Shown here: positions 1 through 11,989 of the stretch, in pieces
Layout of the letters: each line of letters starts with the position of its first letter
How positions within the stretch are numbered: the first letter of the stretch is position 1
NCBI GenBank assembly: GCA_958510825.1
Contig: OY294044.1
Location: 102,524,893 to 102,588,892 of the forward strand
From: Brachypterus glaber
Lineage: Eukaryota; Arthropoda; Insecta; Coleoptera; Kateretidae
Reading direction: 5' to 3'
DNA length: 64,000 nucleotides
Notes under the pieces: generated by a model
Told to the model about the DNA's origin: nothing
Databases searched by the model: none
The model's input: the letters and a program-made list of their open reading frames with translations, nothing else
Made by a program: the position numbers and the translations under genes

Positions 1-1
1 C

Positions 2-450
2 TTAGTATATAATACAATAATTTTGCCATTATATTTATATAGCCCTTCAATTTTATATTCAGCTAATGAAAGTGTTTTTAATAAATTGCAAATATCACAA
101 AATCAAGCAATGAGAATAATTTTAAGTTTAGATAACTATAGTAAAACTAATTTAATGTTAAAAAAAAACTGGAATGATTAAATGATAGAAATCTTATAAA
201 GTTCTTAGTTTATGTTTTTATTTCAAATATTGAAAATAATATTCTTTCTGAATATCTAAAATTGTTTATACATTATAACAATGATTTTCATAATTTTAAT
301 ACTAGATATAATAGTGATTTCCATGTGCAAGTAACTTTAAATAACTTAACTTGTGGATCTCTGTTTCAAAATGGTATAAATGACTTTAATAAGCTCGGTA
401 TAAATATTAAAAATGCGCATTAAATAAATTTAAAAAAGTTGTAAAAATTA
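2..450 (+). pseudogene. LINE reverse transcriptase C-terminal remnant
   Basis: Reading from base 2 gives a peptide typical of the region after the catalytic core of a Jockey/CR1-type non-LTR retrotransposon: LVYNTIILPLYLYSPSILYS, then NQAMRIILSLDNYSKTNLML, and further on NFNTRYNSDFHVQVTLNN and GSLFQNGINDFNKL. These match the usual order of the thumb and C-terminal segments of such proteins (the QNRAMRII-like block and the HNYNTR-like block). At least one stop interrupts the frame near 179. The 5' part lies outside the window. It is a dead fragment. Assignment to LINE is fairly sure, the clade is not. Confidence 0.7.
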
Positions 451-1100
451 AAGTTAGTTAATGACCAATAAATTATTTAATTATTTAATTTACCATTTAA
501 TGGTTGATATTATTTTAAAATGTATTAAATAGTCCTAGTGTTAAATAAAGTTTGAAAATTTACTAGTTTTATGATAATAAAAGCATAGATATATGCATGA
601 TTGATTTGTTTAAACGAATTTTCCTAATATGTATTAATTTTTTTGAAACACATACAAACATGTTATACATGAATTATTTTAAAAATTCTATTCCATTAAA
701 AAAAATATATGTATACTCTTAGAGAGAAATAACTTTATTAAAAAAAAAAGTTGTGCTGCCTGCATATTGCAGGTTGCAAAAATACACAGCATAATGTAAC
801 AATAAATAAATTATATAAAAATTAAAAATATGATAAAACTATGAATAAATATGAAAATGTAAATTTTTAAAGTATCGATTAATACTTATTCGCTAATTTC
901 TAAAATAAATTTTTTATCTAAACAAAAATATTCAAAAACATTCAAAACATTTTTTTCCACTTACCCTCTTGACCCAAACCATAATGCAATAACTTCCCAG
1001 CTTCTTTCGCCATAAACATTTGATTATTTTTCTTTATAGTGCGGTATACAGGAAAACTAAATTTCATGCTTCTCTCTGGCAACATATTCATCTTGGTTTT
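451..1100. other. AT-rich stretch without recognised gene
   Basis: Very AT-rich DNA between two LINE remnants. I see no coding frame with a recognisable protein and no clear inverted repeat. It may include the 3' untranslated part of the preceding LINE. Confidence 0.4.
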
Positions 1101-1110
1101 CGTTATTGTT

Positions 1111-2160
1111 TTAATATCTTATTGTGGGGTTGATTATATAAGCTTTAGGCTTCTTAGGATCAAATGCAATTATGTCACTAAATCTGTTTCTTCCGTTATT
1201 GTCAAATGCATGAACTTCCTCGAAGCAAACATATTCTTTTTGTCGCAGTAATTCTGTCAATCTTATCTTGACTCGGTTGTGTCTAGCTATAATTTGTAGG
1301 TTATTTCCAGAACAGGAGTACGTTACATGAGAAGGGATTTCTTTCTCTTTGCCGCATTTGCAGGACTGTTTGAATTTGAACCTTTGACACCATTTAGGTT
1401 GGCATAATTGCAGTTGAGTTTTATTGCAGCAACCCATTCCGAGGAAGATAATGTGCTTGCATTATAAATAAAAGTGTTACTAGGTGTATAATTTTGATAG
1501 TTTTTAACGCCAATACCTTGGTACTTTAGAGACTTGGATGATTCAAATGCTTTATTCCGCAATTCTCTTCGTATAGATTGAGTGCTAGTATTTGAGGTTA
1601 CATTAAGCGTCTTACAACACTCTGCCATTTGGACTTAAGTTTCTTTGCTATACCAAAATGATGTATTTGAGCTTCCCATTCTGTACATAAGTAAGTGCTG
1701 GTAATCCAATAATTGATTTTATTGTTCTTTTAATAATTATATCTATACCATTGGTTTTAATTTTTGGAATCTTGTTTAATGGTGCACATTTAAGAGGGTA
1801 GGTAATCATTGGAAAAATATATTGATTTACTATGTTTAATTTTTGAGCTGGTTTTAACAGTGGCGAGTAAGATTGTTTTTCAAGATTCAAATTAAAATTT
1901 TCTATATCTAAGTCATTAAATATTAATTCAGAATTAAAGCTGCATCCTAAGTATCGAATTCTTGATTCTTCATTTACCAATACTATCATACAATGTCAAT
2001 GGTGATGAATTAATATTACCATTACCTAATTTAATCGCAGAACTCTTCTTTGCATTAAACCGGTAGTTTGAAAGAGATCTTGAATAAGTTCAGTAATGCG
2101 TATTGCAGATTCTTCATCCTTTGCGATAACTGCTTGATCGTCAGCAGTTATTGTTTATAT
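1111..2160 (-). pseudogene. R2-like LINE remnant (RT end, zinc knuckle, endonuclease)
   Basis: Three frames on the - strand join into the C-terminal part of an R2-type non-LTR element. At 2155-2085 the reverse reads TADDQAVIAKDEESAI, a decayed form of the RT catalytic FADD block. From 1989 to 1648 it reads RYLGCSFNSELIF then KLNIVNQYIFPMITYPL. From 1628 it reads KSLKYQGIGVKNYQNYTPSN and LSSSEWVAAIKLNCNYANL. From about 1385 it reads CKCGKEKEIPSHVTYSCSG and ARHNRVKIRL, the Cys/His knuckle and RHN block that precede the restriction-like endonuclease. The last segment, VCFEEVHAFDNNGRNRFSDI with AYIINPTIRY, matches that endonuclease region. Frameshifts separate the pieces and the first catalytic residue is changed, so it is inactive. 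It is not inserted in rDNA here, which is unusual for R2 itself but normal for R2-like families. Confidence 0.7.
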
Positions 2161-2165
2161 GGTAC

Positions 2166-2283
2166 GGACAAAGACGATAATCCGGCCAATTACTTTATTG
2201 GCCGGTCATTGATGATAAAGTCCAGCAATTTGGACAAAGGAAAAATATACAATCATGTCAATGTTCAGTTATCGTCTTTGTCC
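2166..2283. repeat. Short inverted-repeat element (MITE-like) with inner hairpin
   Basis: Exact 15-bp inverted arms GGACAAAGACGATAA (2166-2180) and its complement (2269-2283). Just inside the left arm is a second hairpin: CCGGCCAAT (2182-2190), a 6-base loop, then ATTGGCCGG (2197-2205). No transposase. It abuts the broken start of the R2-like remnant, so it may have interrupted that element. Confidence 0.6.
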
Positions 2284-4950
2284 TCAACATATTATTTATT
2301 AATTAGCCTGGAAATTTTTAAGATATACGTAAACTTACCTATTACCTAAAATAGGTAGTATACAGAAGAAAATGGATGCAAGTTAAATAATACTTAGTTC
2401 TGTTTCCTCTGTCCCCTTGACCGCATCAATTTAAACCACATTTGACGTGACTAAAATTACAAAATCCTTTGACTAAAATTTATTTTAAATCGGTTATTCC
2501 GTTCAAAAGTTTTACTAAAAACGGACAAATCAACACTTTTTTATATAGGTACACTGCATTTGCAGTCATTTGGCGGAAAATAAAGGGAATGATTCTGTAT
2601 TACAACACATGAAAAACCAGCATAGGAACACAGGTCTGGGAACGAACCCTAAGAGAATTACGACCCTTTAAAATTTTACTAACAATTAGGTTTTTAATTA
2701 ATAACATTAGAATACTTTGAGCTAGACCGACAAGGTTTTGTCTGTGTACTTAGTACACTATACTAGTATTGATAAAGGCAATTAGTTTATGTATTTTTTA
2801 TCTATCCAGAGGCATGCCTAGACAGACAAAATGTGTGAGGCTTTTGGACTTTTTTACACCAAACCTTTCTGAGTGTATTTTTTTGATTAATTATAAAAAA
2901 TATGCATTTCTTGAGTAAAAATACGTAAAAAATTATAACACTGTAAGAGCAACCGTTTTCAAAATAATGCAATTAAGGGAAAGTAACATTTTGAGCCACC
3001 AAAAGTGTTACTTTTTAAAAGGCTATTACTCCTTTAATATTAAAAGGTGTTTCGGAAAAGAATACTTTTTTGCTTAGTTTTAAATGAAGAATCGCCCTAC
3101 AGCATAAAAATGTTATTGGTGATTTTTTTGTTCTCCATTCAATATACAGTGCGTTTATAAAGTGTCGAACAGTTGGAAAAGAAAATACTCTTCGTTTGAA
3201 GCTACGCCTCTGTTAGAGTTGTGCGCGACAAGCCCATGTGATTGCTACGTACAACAGCTCGGTGGCCAGTAAAACGCACACAGCTTTCTTGCATTTTACT
3301 CATCGCTAATGCCAGTTTTGCATTAAAAAGTGTTCGGTACTTTATCATCGCTAGCTATATAATCGAAGGGCCGTAGCTCCCGTAGGACATATTTCCGGAC
3401 ATATGTTCCCTTATGGGTTTTTCATGTTTTGTAATGTAGAATTATCCACTTTATTTTCGCCAAAAGACTGCAAACACCGTGTATAGGTATATCCAAAAAT
3501 TAAAGAAAAAATATGTTTTGGTCTTATTTACATAATAACGAATGTTGACACCTGCAAAAAGGATAAATCGTTTGGAACAAAGCCTTGTTTTAAATTTTAG
3601 AAATATTTTATATATAACTCGATACCGATCAACAATAGACCGTTTTACCAGCAGTACACTTATTTATGCACTATTACACTAGGCAACACGGTTTCTTTTC
3701 CTGAGTCGCTGAGATCGAGTCTGGTTTCAAGGTGTTTCTAGGTATTATCACAGATTTCTAAGAAAAATTACATAAAAGTGGTAAAAAATCATTATTTTAG
3801 CCCTGTTTTGTTCCAAAATCATGGGAGATAAAAATATTCTGAGGACAAAATTGGATTCAGTCGCCGAATCCAAATTTTAGTTAAAAAATACCAAAATTAG
3901 ATTACGGAAACCTTTTTTTAATCTTTTTATTTTTTTTTCGCGCACTTACTGTGGATTGCATGCATATGGATTTTTAAATTAAATTAAATTTTAATGTATT
4001 CTAAAATTTTTAAAAAAAAAATCTGTTTTTTTAAGATTTTGAAAAATTACGTCTTTATTTCCTGGACTTCTTTCTCAAAATTGTGAGGTGCTGGAATTTT
4101 TCTAATGTCCGATTTGGATTCTACTGTAGAATTTCTACACCCCCGACTTAGTCAAAAAAAAAATACTTTCAGATCAGGGAAAAAAGTTGCGATTTGTTTC
4201 CTAGTGTTATTTGTTTCATTGTCTATAATTTCATATCTATTTTTATTACTATGTTGGTATTATACATTGTTCATTTATCTATGCAGTTTCCTACTGTATA
4301 TTAAAACTGGAAAGTGGGTCACTATGTTATAACCACGTTCTTTAGTATATTCGAAAATTTTTAAATTTTAAATAAAGTTGTGTTTAGTTTAAAATTTAAA
4401 CTCTATAATATATAACAATGTAACAGTATAAAGTTTTAAAAATTTTGTCACTATAGTTTTAATATCGTCAATATTACCATTATTATTATACTTAAAATTA
4501 TCTTTATTATCATTATTATTATTTACATTCCTCAACCCATTAAGGACGAAGTAATTTTTATGGCTGAATTTCTTCAAAGTTTAGGATTTTTAGTTAGTTA
4601 TGGTTAGTTAATTTTAATATAAATTAAATTTTCATAATAACGGTGGGGCAAGCGGGGGCCCTTGATCATATGATCACGCCAGTCACTTATGGATGTTTTT
4701 GATGAAAAAATGTTTTTATTTAAAATACGTTTATTTGAAAGTTATCAATAACGAACAAAAATAATAAAAATTCCAAATTAAACATAAAAAAAATATATAT
4801 TGGGTATAGGAAACACAACTTATGAATAGTCCAACATCGCACCCTAGTAACAATTTTTAACAAGTCTTGAGCAAATCTGGCTTTAGATTCTTGATCAAGT
4901 AACTGCATCCAGTTTTTTGACCATTGTGGCGCAAGATACTGGCTCATTCC
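2284..4950. repeat. Non-coding DNA with a decayed copy of the 62470-63563 repeat family
   Basis: About 2560-3160 resembles parts of the fold-back element at 62470-63563: GAGAATTACGACCCT near 2650, the block GTAAGAGCAACCGTTTTC at 2945-2962, and the stretch around 3000-3130 with TAAATG and TTATTGGTG. Much is diverged. No gene is recognised in the rest; short frames around 4105, 4389 and 4720 show no family features and are most likely chance. Confidence 0.45.
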
Positions 4951-5574
4951 ACGCCAAATAGGACCCTAAAAGGGCAATTTTGGACATCGACCTTCGATTT
5001 TAATCATTTTTGGTATACTTGCTCTACGTATGCTTAATAAGAACTTATATCATTTTCAGATTTTTTTGGCCATTATTTATGGAGTTACGGCCTTTTGAAA
5101 TTGGCCAAAATTGCAAAAGTCACTAAAACAGCCTGTTTTTAAACAGCTCTATCTCAGTAACGCTAAAAGATACAGATTTAAAGAAAAATATATTTTAAAG
5201 CCATTTTGTTTTGTTTTAATATGTTTTAGAGATATGCAAAATTTAGTGATTTTGGTGATGGTCACCAAAGTCGCCAATGTTTGGTGACGATTATCTCAGA
5301 GTACGCCATCTTTGATTCTTTTAATAAAAAGATATAATAATCTGTAGATCTTTCTCTAACCATGTGCTAAAATTCATAATGGGACGACCATGGGATTGCC
5401 TTGGGCAAAATATTAAAGATATAAATGTCAGGCAAAATTTCATTTCCCAACCACTTTTTAACGCAAAGTTTAATAAATACTACACTGTATTTTTGAAATG
5501 GAAATGCTGATATATTTAATAACTATTTTATATTTATCTGCAACATTTTTTACTACGTCTGGTATACATATATA

Positions 5575-5602
5575 CTAGCACTGGACCCGTTATTCGCACG
5601 GG
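5575..5602 (-). mobile_element. Helitron-type 3' terminus
   Basis: On the - strand the order is a hairpin (CCCGTGCGAATAACGGG), a short spacer TCCAGTG, then CTAG followed by T. A hairpin ending about 7 bases before CTRR, inserted 5' of a T, is the standard Helitron 3' end. The body would extend to higher coordinates. No RepHel protein is seen, so it would be non-autonomous. Confidence 0.5.
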
Positions 5603-5712
5603 AATTAAGTTTTAGGAATTAATCAAACTAACATCAGTTCTTTTAATGCAATAATAAGATACTTACATTATATGTTTTGGAAAAGCCTAAATTGAGTTTA
5701 TGTACATATGTA

Positions 5713-5741
5713 CTAGCTGTGAAACCCAATCTTCGCATGGG
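5713..5741 (-). mobile_element. Second Helitron-type 3' terminus
   Basis: On the - strand: hairpin CCCATGCGAAGATTGGG (imperfect), spacer TTTCACAG, CTAG then T. It has the same layout and similar sequence to the terminus at 5575-5602, 135 bp away, so two related copies lie in tandem or one landed in the other. Confidence 0.45.
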
Positions 5742-6284
5742 AAATCTAATTTAAATTTTACTTTCTTCTACTGCGTTAGTAATTTTTTTAATTTTTTTTT
5801 TATTTTCTCGTCATTTAATATACAAAAAACAATAGTTTACCAATTGAAATCTGTGTTTCGGTCAATCTGTATATCTGTTTGTCCAAGAAAATTTGTGATC
5901 GCTATAACTTGAGAACACTTTGAGCTAAAGACTTCAAATTTTAAATATAGGTTCCTTATTCAAACAATTCGGCTAGGATTTTTTTGACCCCCTTACTCCA
6001 CCTCAACATTTACCAAAAACAATTCCAGCTGAAAACGTTTGGGCTCATTCCATGGCAAATGAAACACAAAATATTCAATTTTAAACACAGACTTCTTCGA
6101 TTTGTCTGATTTTTGGCTTATATATACGTACGTATGCTATGCATGCTTAATGAGAATTTGCCTTTTTTAGATTCTTTTGACATTAAACATTGTTTAGTAA
6201 ACTGTTTACTGTAAACATAGTAGGCTTTACAAAATATACCTAATTGCTTATTTAAACAAGTTATAGAATATTATGAAGGTCTTA

Positions 6285-6419
6285 GGGTCACTTGCACCAA
6301 CTTTTGGTCTGGGATTATCTTAACTAAACCAAGTATAAGTTAAAAATGCTGCGTTCTGATTGGTCAGCCGTCAACTTAATCCAAGTTTAAAGTTAAACCA
6401 TCGTTGGTGCAAGTGACCC
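6285..6419. mobile_element. 135-bp MITE with TA target site
   Basis: Perfect terminal inverted repeats GGGTCACTTGCACCAAC (6285) and GTTGGTGCAAGTGACCC (ending 6419), flanked by TA on both sides (6283-6284, 6420-6421). It is 135 bp with no coding capacity. TA target use and short TIRs fit a Tc1/mariner-type non-autonomous element. The perfect TIRs suggest it is younger than the fold-back around it. Confidence 0.8.
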
Positions 6420-6488
6420 TAAAACATTCTGTAAAATGAAAAAATAATACCTTGCCTAATTTTAATAAAAATCTAATTATTAAAAGTT

Positions 6489-6516
6489 CTGTGCGAAAAA
6501 CGGGTATCTTGGCTAG
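6489..6516 (+). mobile_element. Helitron-type 3' terminus, + strand
   Basis: CTGTGCGAAAAACGGG can pair on itself, followed by spacer TATCTTGG and CTAG, then T. It resembles the two - strand termini at 5575 and 5713. The three ends face each other across about 0.9 kb. Confidence 0.4.
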
Positions 6517-7119
6517 TTATATTAAAAAAATTAATCAATTAACTTATAACTCCGTTTAGTTTATATTTGATTGAGGTAAAGTTAACATACAACGTACATC
6601 AAACTGTGATCATAATATTACCAATCAATAAAAAATTGAGTTGCTACTATATTTTTAAAAATTTACCAAAGACGAATATATGGCGGTCCCATTTTGAAAT
6701 TTGGGTAACTGTTAGAGAAATGTCTGTAGTTTAACATATATTTAAAAAAAGAAAATCGAAGATGGCGTATTTTGAGTAAAATGTCACCAAAAATTGGTTA
6801 CTTTGGTGACTATCACCAAAATCACCAAACTTAAATTTACTTTATTATCAAAATAACTTCCAACTAACAAACTTTAAAATACTTTTTGTCTGAAGTCTCT
6901 GTATCTTACCGTTATATAGATACAGCCGTTTAAAAATTATACGTTTTGGAAAAATTGGGCATTCTTGTCATCTTTAAAAGGCCATAACTCAAAAAATAAA
7001 TGTCAAAACAATCTGAAAAAAAATCTAGTTCTTTTTGGACAAACATAGCACACTTGAGCCAAAAATAGGGCAAATCAAAGAAGTCAAAGTTTTCCTTGGG
7101 TCCTATTTGGCACAGAATC

Positions 7120-7490
7120 ACCCTACTGTCGACAGATTCTTGCTCAAGAATTGTCAAAGAATTGCTACAGATACTTCGTCAAGATTCTTGAGCAAGAAGG
7201 TACCAAGAAAAATTGACAAGGGAGAGGTGCGCGCTTATGGACTCTAGCATTTTTCGTGCAAGAGTAGGTCAAGATTATTGACCAAGAATCTTGTCAAATT
7301 CTTCCTACAGACTTGACGAACAGACTTGACAAAGTATTGCTAAACGCTCTGCTTCCAGAATCTTGCTAAAGTCTTGCCCAAGTCTGGATACAAAATCTTC
7401 ATTAATTCTCTTGCTCAAAAATTGTACAGTGCTTTTCAAAGAACTTTGTCAAGTACTCTGGTCAAGAAACTTGTCCAAGATCAATGTTAC
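7120..7490. repeat. Region packed with CTTGTCAAG-type words in both orientations
   Basis: At least fifteen variants of TTGTCAAGA / TCTTGACAA / CTTGCTCAAG occur within 370 bp, in both orientations, for example ATTCTTGCTCAAGAATTGTC near 7136 and TCAAGATTATTGACCAAGA near 7268. No coding frame is recognised. It looks like the sub-repeat interior of a non-autonomous DNA element. Confidence 0.5.
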
Positions 7491-9139
7491 TAGGGTTGTT
7501 TTTAAATTGCTCTGACTTTTCAATTTAACGGAATAAACCAAACTCAAAACAATATTTGTCATTGGTGGGTTGTCCTATTTATACTTTTCTGCCCTTTTTA
7601 CTTTTATATTTTCAATATAAAATTATAGAAATACACATTTTTCTACCTCTTTTTAACTTTTTTTTGTGTAGTTTCTATAAGTTTTTTTAAAGGTCTTTTG
7701 GTCTGCTATACAACTTCTTACTCCTTTTTGCTTTAATCTTCCGAATGGTCTATTTCTCTTCTTTATGGGGGTTGGTAAAACATTCTGAGATATATATTCG
7801 TATTGGTCTTCCCCTATCGCATTACATATTTTAACTAAAATAAATTAAATAAACTGAAAAAGCTATTTTGCCCCCAGCATTTAACTGCTTATGTTACATT
7901 GCCTAGAAGTCATAATGTCACAAAGTTATAGCTCATATATGACTATGCTCAAAATGTGATTGGTGAAGTTATTAAAATATAAATAGATTCATCTCTTGTA
8001 AACATAAATTTTGATAAAGATGCTGGTGATGAGGATGTGGGAGATCTTCTAATAGTCTTAATTTTTGTCTTCTATAATTTTAATTGGAATATTTTTTTTA
8101 TGCAGTTTCGATGTGATTTTAATATAATTTTGATGTAATTTCGATATATTTTTATTTATATTTCGTTATAATTTTTATGAAAAAAAAAATCTTCTACATT
8201 GAAATTTTTGCAAGCTAACAACATATTACACGACTTTTTTTGCTGTGTCGAACCAGACACCCCACCCCAAAAAAAAATAAAAAACAATTATTTAAAAAAA
8301 ATGTCCAGGTTTAAAATTAAAGCCCCCCTGTTAAAATATTGACGTATTTTCTTTTTTTAATCATTTTATTTTAAATTAATAATTTTTAATTAAAAGACAA
8401 CATAAGTGCCTTGCATATTCGTATGATCATACCTTTATAAAAGGATTATAAAAGGATTATTTTTTTATGTTTTTGTAAAATAACAAAATAATCATAATAA
8501 AACTACTTAACTCATAGCAAAAGAACCCAAATGTCTACTTTTTTTTGGTAAAAATTATTCATTTTTATAAATCTAATATAAGTTGCTGGCACCTATTTTT
8601 ATTCATCTTTTGATAGTGTTGTTAAATTCACAAAAATATCTTTATTTTAAAACTATTATTAAGTTAATTTAGCCTTGTTATTCAGCAACATGTCTGTACT
8701 AGAAAAAAAAGAGGCAACTAATAACACAACCTAAAAAAGTTTGACCTTGTTAAGTGTTGCTAGCTGTGATCATATGAACACGCAAGGCACTAGCATTAGC
8801 TTTAATGGGTTAAATTAAATTCAAGGTATTTTTTATCAACAACGATTGTGGTATATTTGTTAATTTTTCTGCAGCCTTATCATATCCGTTCTCGACTTAT
8901 GATTTACAATGCGTTTTTTGTGTATGTGGTTTTTCACAAATATATTCACCAATACCAGACTATTCAAGGAAAAATCATACACATGTGAGAAGCTCACAAA
9001 AAGTTAGGAAATGGACTTGTTGTACTTTGAAAATGATTTTATTTAATTTTATTGCATTTTCTTTTCAAAAGGCAACAAGTCCAAAAGTTAAGAAATCGAC
9101 TTGTTGCATTTTGAATATAAGCTCTACATTTTGGTATTA
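7491..9139. other. Non-coding AT-rich DNA, nothing recognised
   Basis: No frame with a recognisable protein, no RNA gene and no clear repeat pair seen. Confidence 0.4.
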
Positions 9140-10178
9140 GTCCATTCAAATAACCAAAAATCCCTATGTTAAATTGCAATAAATATACACGAGCTGATAT
9201 TTTAAAGAGTAGTAGTGGATAGTAACAGAATACTCCTGTTAGTTTTTCACCGTGATTTGCGTTTGGACTTGGGTTTCCGCTATTTTTAATTTTACGGGTG
9301 AGTGCAGTTATCTCACTAAATATGCTTCTTACGATAAAAAATTCATATGACCAATTTTGTTGAGGAGAAAGTTTCTAATAATTTTAGTTGGGATCATTTA
9401 TTTAATATACTAATAACAATCGACTTATAATTATTCAAAAATTTCCATGTTGGGGGTGAAATTAATTTTTCTATTTTTCAGCCAAATTATTCATCGGAGG
9501 ATAAAAGAGGTAACGTGTGAACTTGTAGCTCTTGAAATTCTCTATTATACATTATGCATTATCAAGTATTTTATTACGGTTGCAGTGGGCGCTGAAAGTC
9601 GAGTTGCGCCCTCTGTAACCGTACCAAAGTATAGTTTGACGCATTGACCTGTGGCTACGGGAAATATGTTTGGAATGTGTGTGCAAGTGAGAGGCCCGAT
9701 GTAGGCACGCACGCCTTATAACGCTCTTGACGGAAAGAAGAGAGCGCTAATGATTCCTCCCCCTTACGTCGGAGACTTTCTTTTATGCGGAGAACTATAC
9801 ATATGATTTATAATTAATAAAACTTGTAGAAAATTTTAAGAGCTACGAGTTTGCTTATAACCGCTTTTATCGTCCTATGAATAATTTGGCTCAAAAAACA
9901 TTTTCACCTCCAACATGGCTATTTTTAAATTAACTCGACTGTTATTAATATATTAAAAATTTTTTGGAAATTTCCTCCTTAACAAAATTGGTTATATGCA
10001 TTTTTATTGTAAGATGCATATTAAGCAACTCACCCCTAAACCCCTTACGCAAATCACCCTGTGAAAAACTAACAGGAGTGTTCTGTTACCATCCACTATT
10101 ACCCTTTAAAATATCTTCCTGTCTACATTTTTTTGCAATTTAAAAATTATTAAATTAAAAATTATTATTTGACTGTAC
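9140..10178. mobile_element. TIR/fold-back element, GTCCAGTCAAATAA family, copy 1
   Basis: Starts GTCCATTCAAATAA after TA and ends with the near complement GACTGTAC before TA. Long inverted subterminal blocks follow: GCTGATATTTTAAAGAGTAG (9193) against TTTAAAATAT near 10106, and AACTAACAGGAGTG near 10067 against its complement near 9231. Two better copies are at 53140-54031 and 60013-61307. The interior contains blocks such as GAGGGCGCAACT-type sequence shared with the others. There is no transposase; TA target sites suggest a Tc1/mariner-type source. Confidence 0.75.
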
Positions 10179-10310
10179 TACATAATAAACGAAAAAATTT
10201 TCTATGTCCCAAAATAGCAACTTTTTGTTATTCTCCTTTAAACTAAGGAATTTAAGCAGAAGTTATTACTTTAAATTTTAAAGCAAATGATATTGATATA
10301 ATATTATTAT

Positions 10311-10730
10311 TACCACGAGTCGGATCGAAGTAGCCATTACCGGGGGCATGCAAAAATTTGAATGTTAAAAAACTCTTTTTTCAAGTAAATAGACACTTTA
10401 AACTATTTTTCACCAAGCGGAATGTCATGTCGACGTTATTAATACTCATTGTCATGGTCCATGACTCAGGGAGAAGGACTTAATTTTTTTTTTTTTTTGA
10501 AAATTGTTTCTCTTTTTAAAAAACGAATAGTTAATACTAAAATATTGTTTTTTTTATTAATTATTCGTTTTTTTGAAAAGGGAAACAATTCTCTTATGAC
10601 TTGACTTACTGAGTATTAACCGAGTCGACATGACATTCCGCTTGGTGAACAGTAGTTTAAAGTGTCTATTTACTTGCATTTTGCATGCCCCCGGTAATGG
10701 CTATTTCGATTCGACCCGTAATTATTACAT
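10311..10730. mobile_element. Fold-back element with arms of roughly 190 bp
   Basis: Left arm ACGAGTCGGATCGAAGTAGC, CATTACCGGGGGCATGCAAA, then CACCAAGCGGAATGTCATGT and GTCGACG. The right arm gives the complements in reverse order: CGAGTCGACATGACATTCCG, TGCATGCCCCCGGTAATGG, GATTCGACCCGT. The centre is T- and A-run rich. The flanks both carry ATTATTA, a possible 7-bp target duplication. No coding capacity. Confidence 0.75.
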
Positions 10731-10959
10731 CCCTATGTACAGTAGCGGCTAAAAGTAAAGAAACATTTGAAAATAATTTCTGGTTATGTTTTTTGTATTT
10801 AGTTTAAAATGAAACCCACACAAAATATTAGAACACGAGCTTTTAAATATAAAACAAACAAGAAATCCTATCATTAAGAAAATAAAAAAAATATTTATAT
10901 TTTAAGGGGGCAAACGTAAAGAAACAAATTAACAATTCTGTAATAACTAATAACCTACA

Positions 10960-11360
10960 TTTTTGATAACCTTGGTAAGTCTTTGTGGCACTAGGGGTAT
11001 CAGTTTTTCAGTATAATCTTGTGATATTTCGTCCCAGGCCCTTTGTGTCGCCTCAACTAAAGTTTCTTTGTTCTCAAATCTTCTTAGTATTTTATTCTCT
11101 GATTTCTCGATCCAGATGATCCCAGAGATTTTAAATATGATTTAGATCAGGGTTCTGGGCACGCTATTTCATAAAATTTATTTTCTGCAATTAATCACTC
11201 TTTAATAATATTCGCTGTATGCTTCGAATCATTATTTTGTTGAAATGTCCATTGAAGGAACACATTTTCTTTTACAAGCCCTTCCAGCAAAGGGAATTTG
11301 CTCTTACAAAATACGCAAATAGACAAATATTCATTATGCCTTTAATAACATATAAAGGAC
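10960..11360 (-). pseudogene. Tc1/mariner-type transposase remnant (C-terminal half)
   Basis: The - strand reads WTFQQNNDSKHTANIIKE (about 11252-11199), the FQQDNDPKHT block that carries the second catalytic Asp of Tc1-type DD34D transposases. Then come NPDLN (near 11150), the block before the third acidic residue, and ATQRAWDEISQDYTEKLIP and PQRLTKVIKNVGY with a stop near 10965, the usual Tc1 C-terminus. Stops follow IIKE and CPEP, and the frame shifts near 11125. The start of the protein is not found. The possible outer end TACAGTAGCGGCTAAAAGTA lies at 10738-10757, beyond the stop codon, as in Tc1 elements. It is a dead element. Confidence 0.8.
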
Positions 11361-11597
11361 CCATTCCATGGCTCGAAAAGCTACCCAGAAATTTTAAAAT
11401 TTGACATTGCCTCCTCTATGTTTAACGGTACACACCGACTCTAAGCGATAATCTACTTTAACAAACGTGTCAAAGTTTCTTTTTGGTTTGGACTTTTTTT
11501 GACCTCTGTTATCATAAAAATATCTACAATCGAACTTTCCAAGATTTTTAAACCAGTTTATTTGTATAAACAAAATATTTGGTTGGATATGGCCAAT

Positions 11598-11749
11598 TGA
11601 ATTATTTGGTTGTGACAAATAAATTTTATTTCTGTCAAATAAATCATTTTTTTCCCATTAATAAATAATTTTGAAATTAAAATATTTGTTTACATGAGCT
11701 AAATATTTATTTGACTCAAATAAAATTTGTTACAACCAAATAATTTAGC
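11598..11749. mobile_element. MITE with about 45-bp inverted ends
   Basis: GAATTATTTGGTTGTGACAA and following AATAAATTTTATTT at the left return as AAATAAAATTTGTTACAACC then AAATAATT at the right end. The element is about 150 bp and has no frame. It lies upstream of the Tc1-type remnant (in its reading sense) but its ends are unlike Tc1 ends. Confidence 0.6.
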
Positions 11750-11989
11750 TATGAAATCGCGAAAGGATCCTACAAATTTGGGGGTTTGTTCTACAACAGA
11801 TCTTAGATTCTTTTGATATTTTTTTATCCCGATCGTTCACCTAAAATCCAAATCCAAAATATTTCTTTGATCCAACATCCAGTTCTGTCTTTAGGGGCCA
11901 TTTCATTATCTAGCATAAAAATTTTATTTGAAAAGTTGAAAATTAAAAATTTGTTTACAAGTTCACCAACATGGTTAGCTATGTGTTTG

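Larger units (their letters stand above)
4968..7105. repeat. Large diverged fold-back element, arms about 420 bp
   Basis: Sequence from about 4968 to 5390 returns inverted at about 6690 to 7105. Matching landmarks are GGTGATGGTCACCAAAGT (5253-5270) against the complement near 6805-6830, the AAGATGGCGTA/TACGCCATCTT block (6762 and 5302), and AGATTTTTTTGGCCATTA (5059) against its complement near 6970-7025. The centre holds Helitron-type ends and a small MITE, so other elements have landed in it. Arms are clearly diverged, so this is an old element. Confidence 0.6.

Noticed and set aside
4105..4332. 75-codon + strand frame with hydrophobic stretch
   Set aside because: No recognisable family, no splice or promoter context and AT-biased composition; hydrophobic residues are what AT-rich chance frames give.
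9447..9647. 66-codon frame inside the TIR element
   Set aside because: The equivalent stretches of the sister copies at 53140 and 60013 are not open, so it is not a conserved protein.
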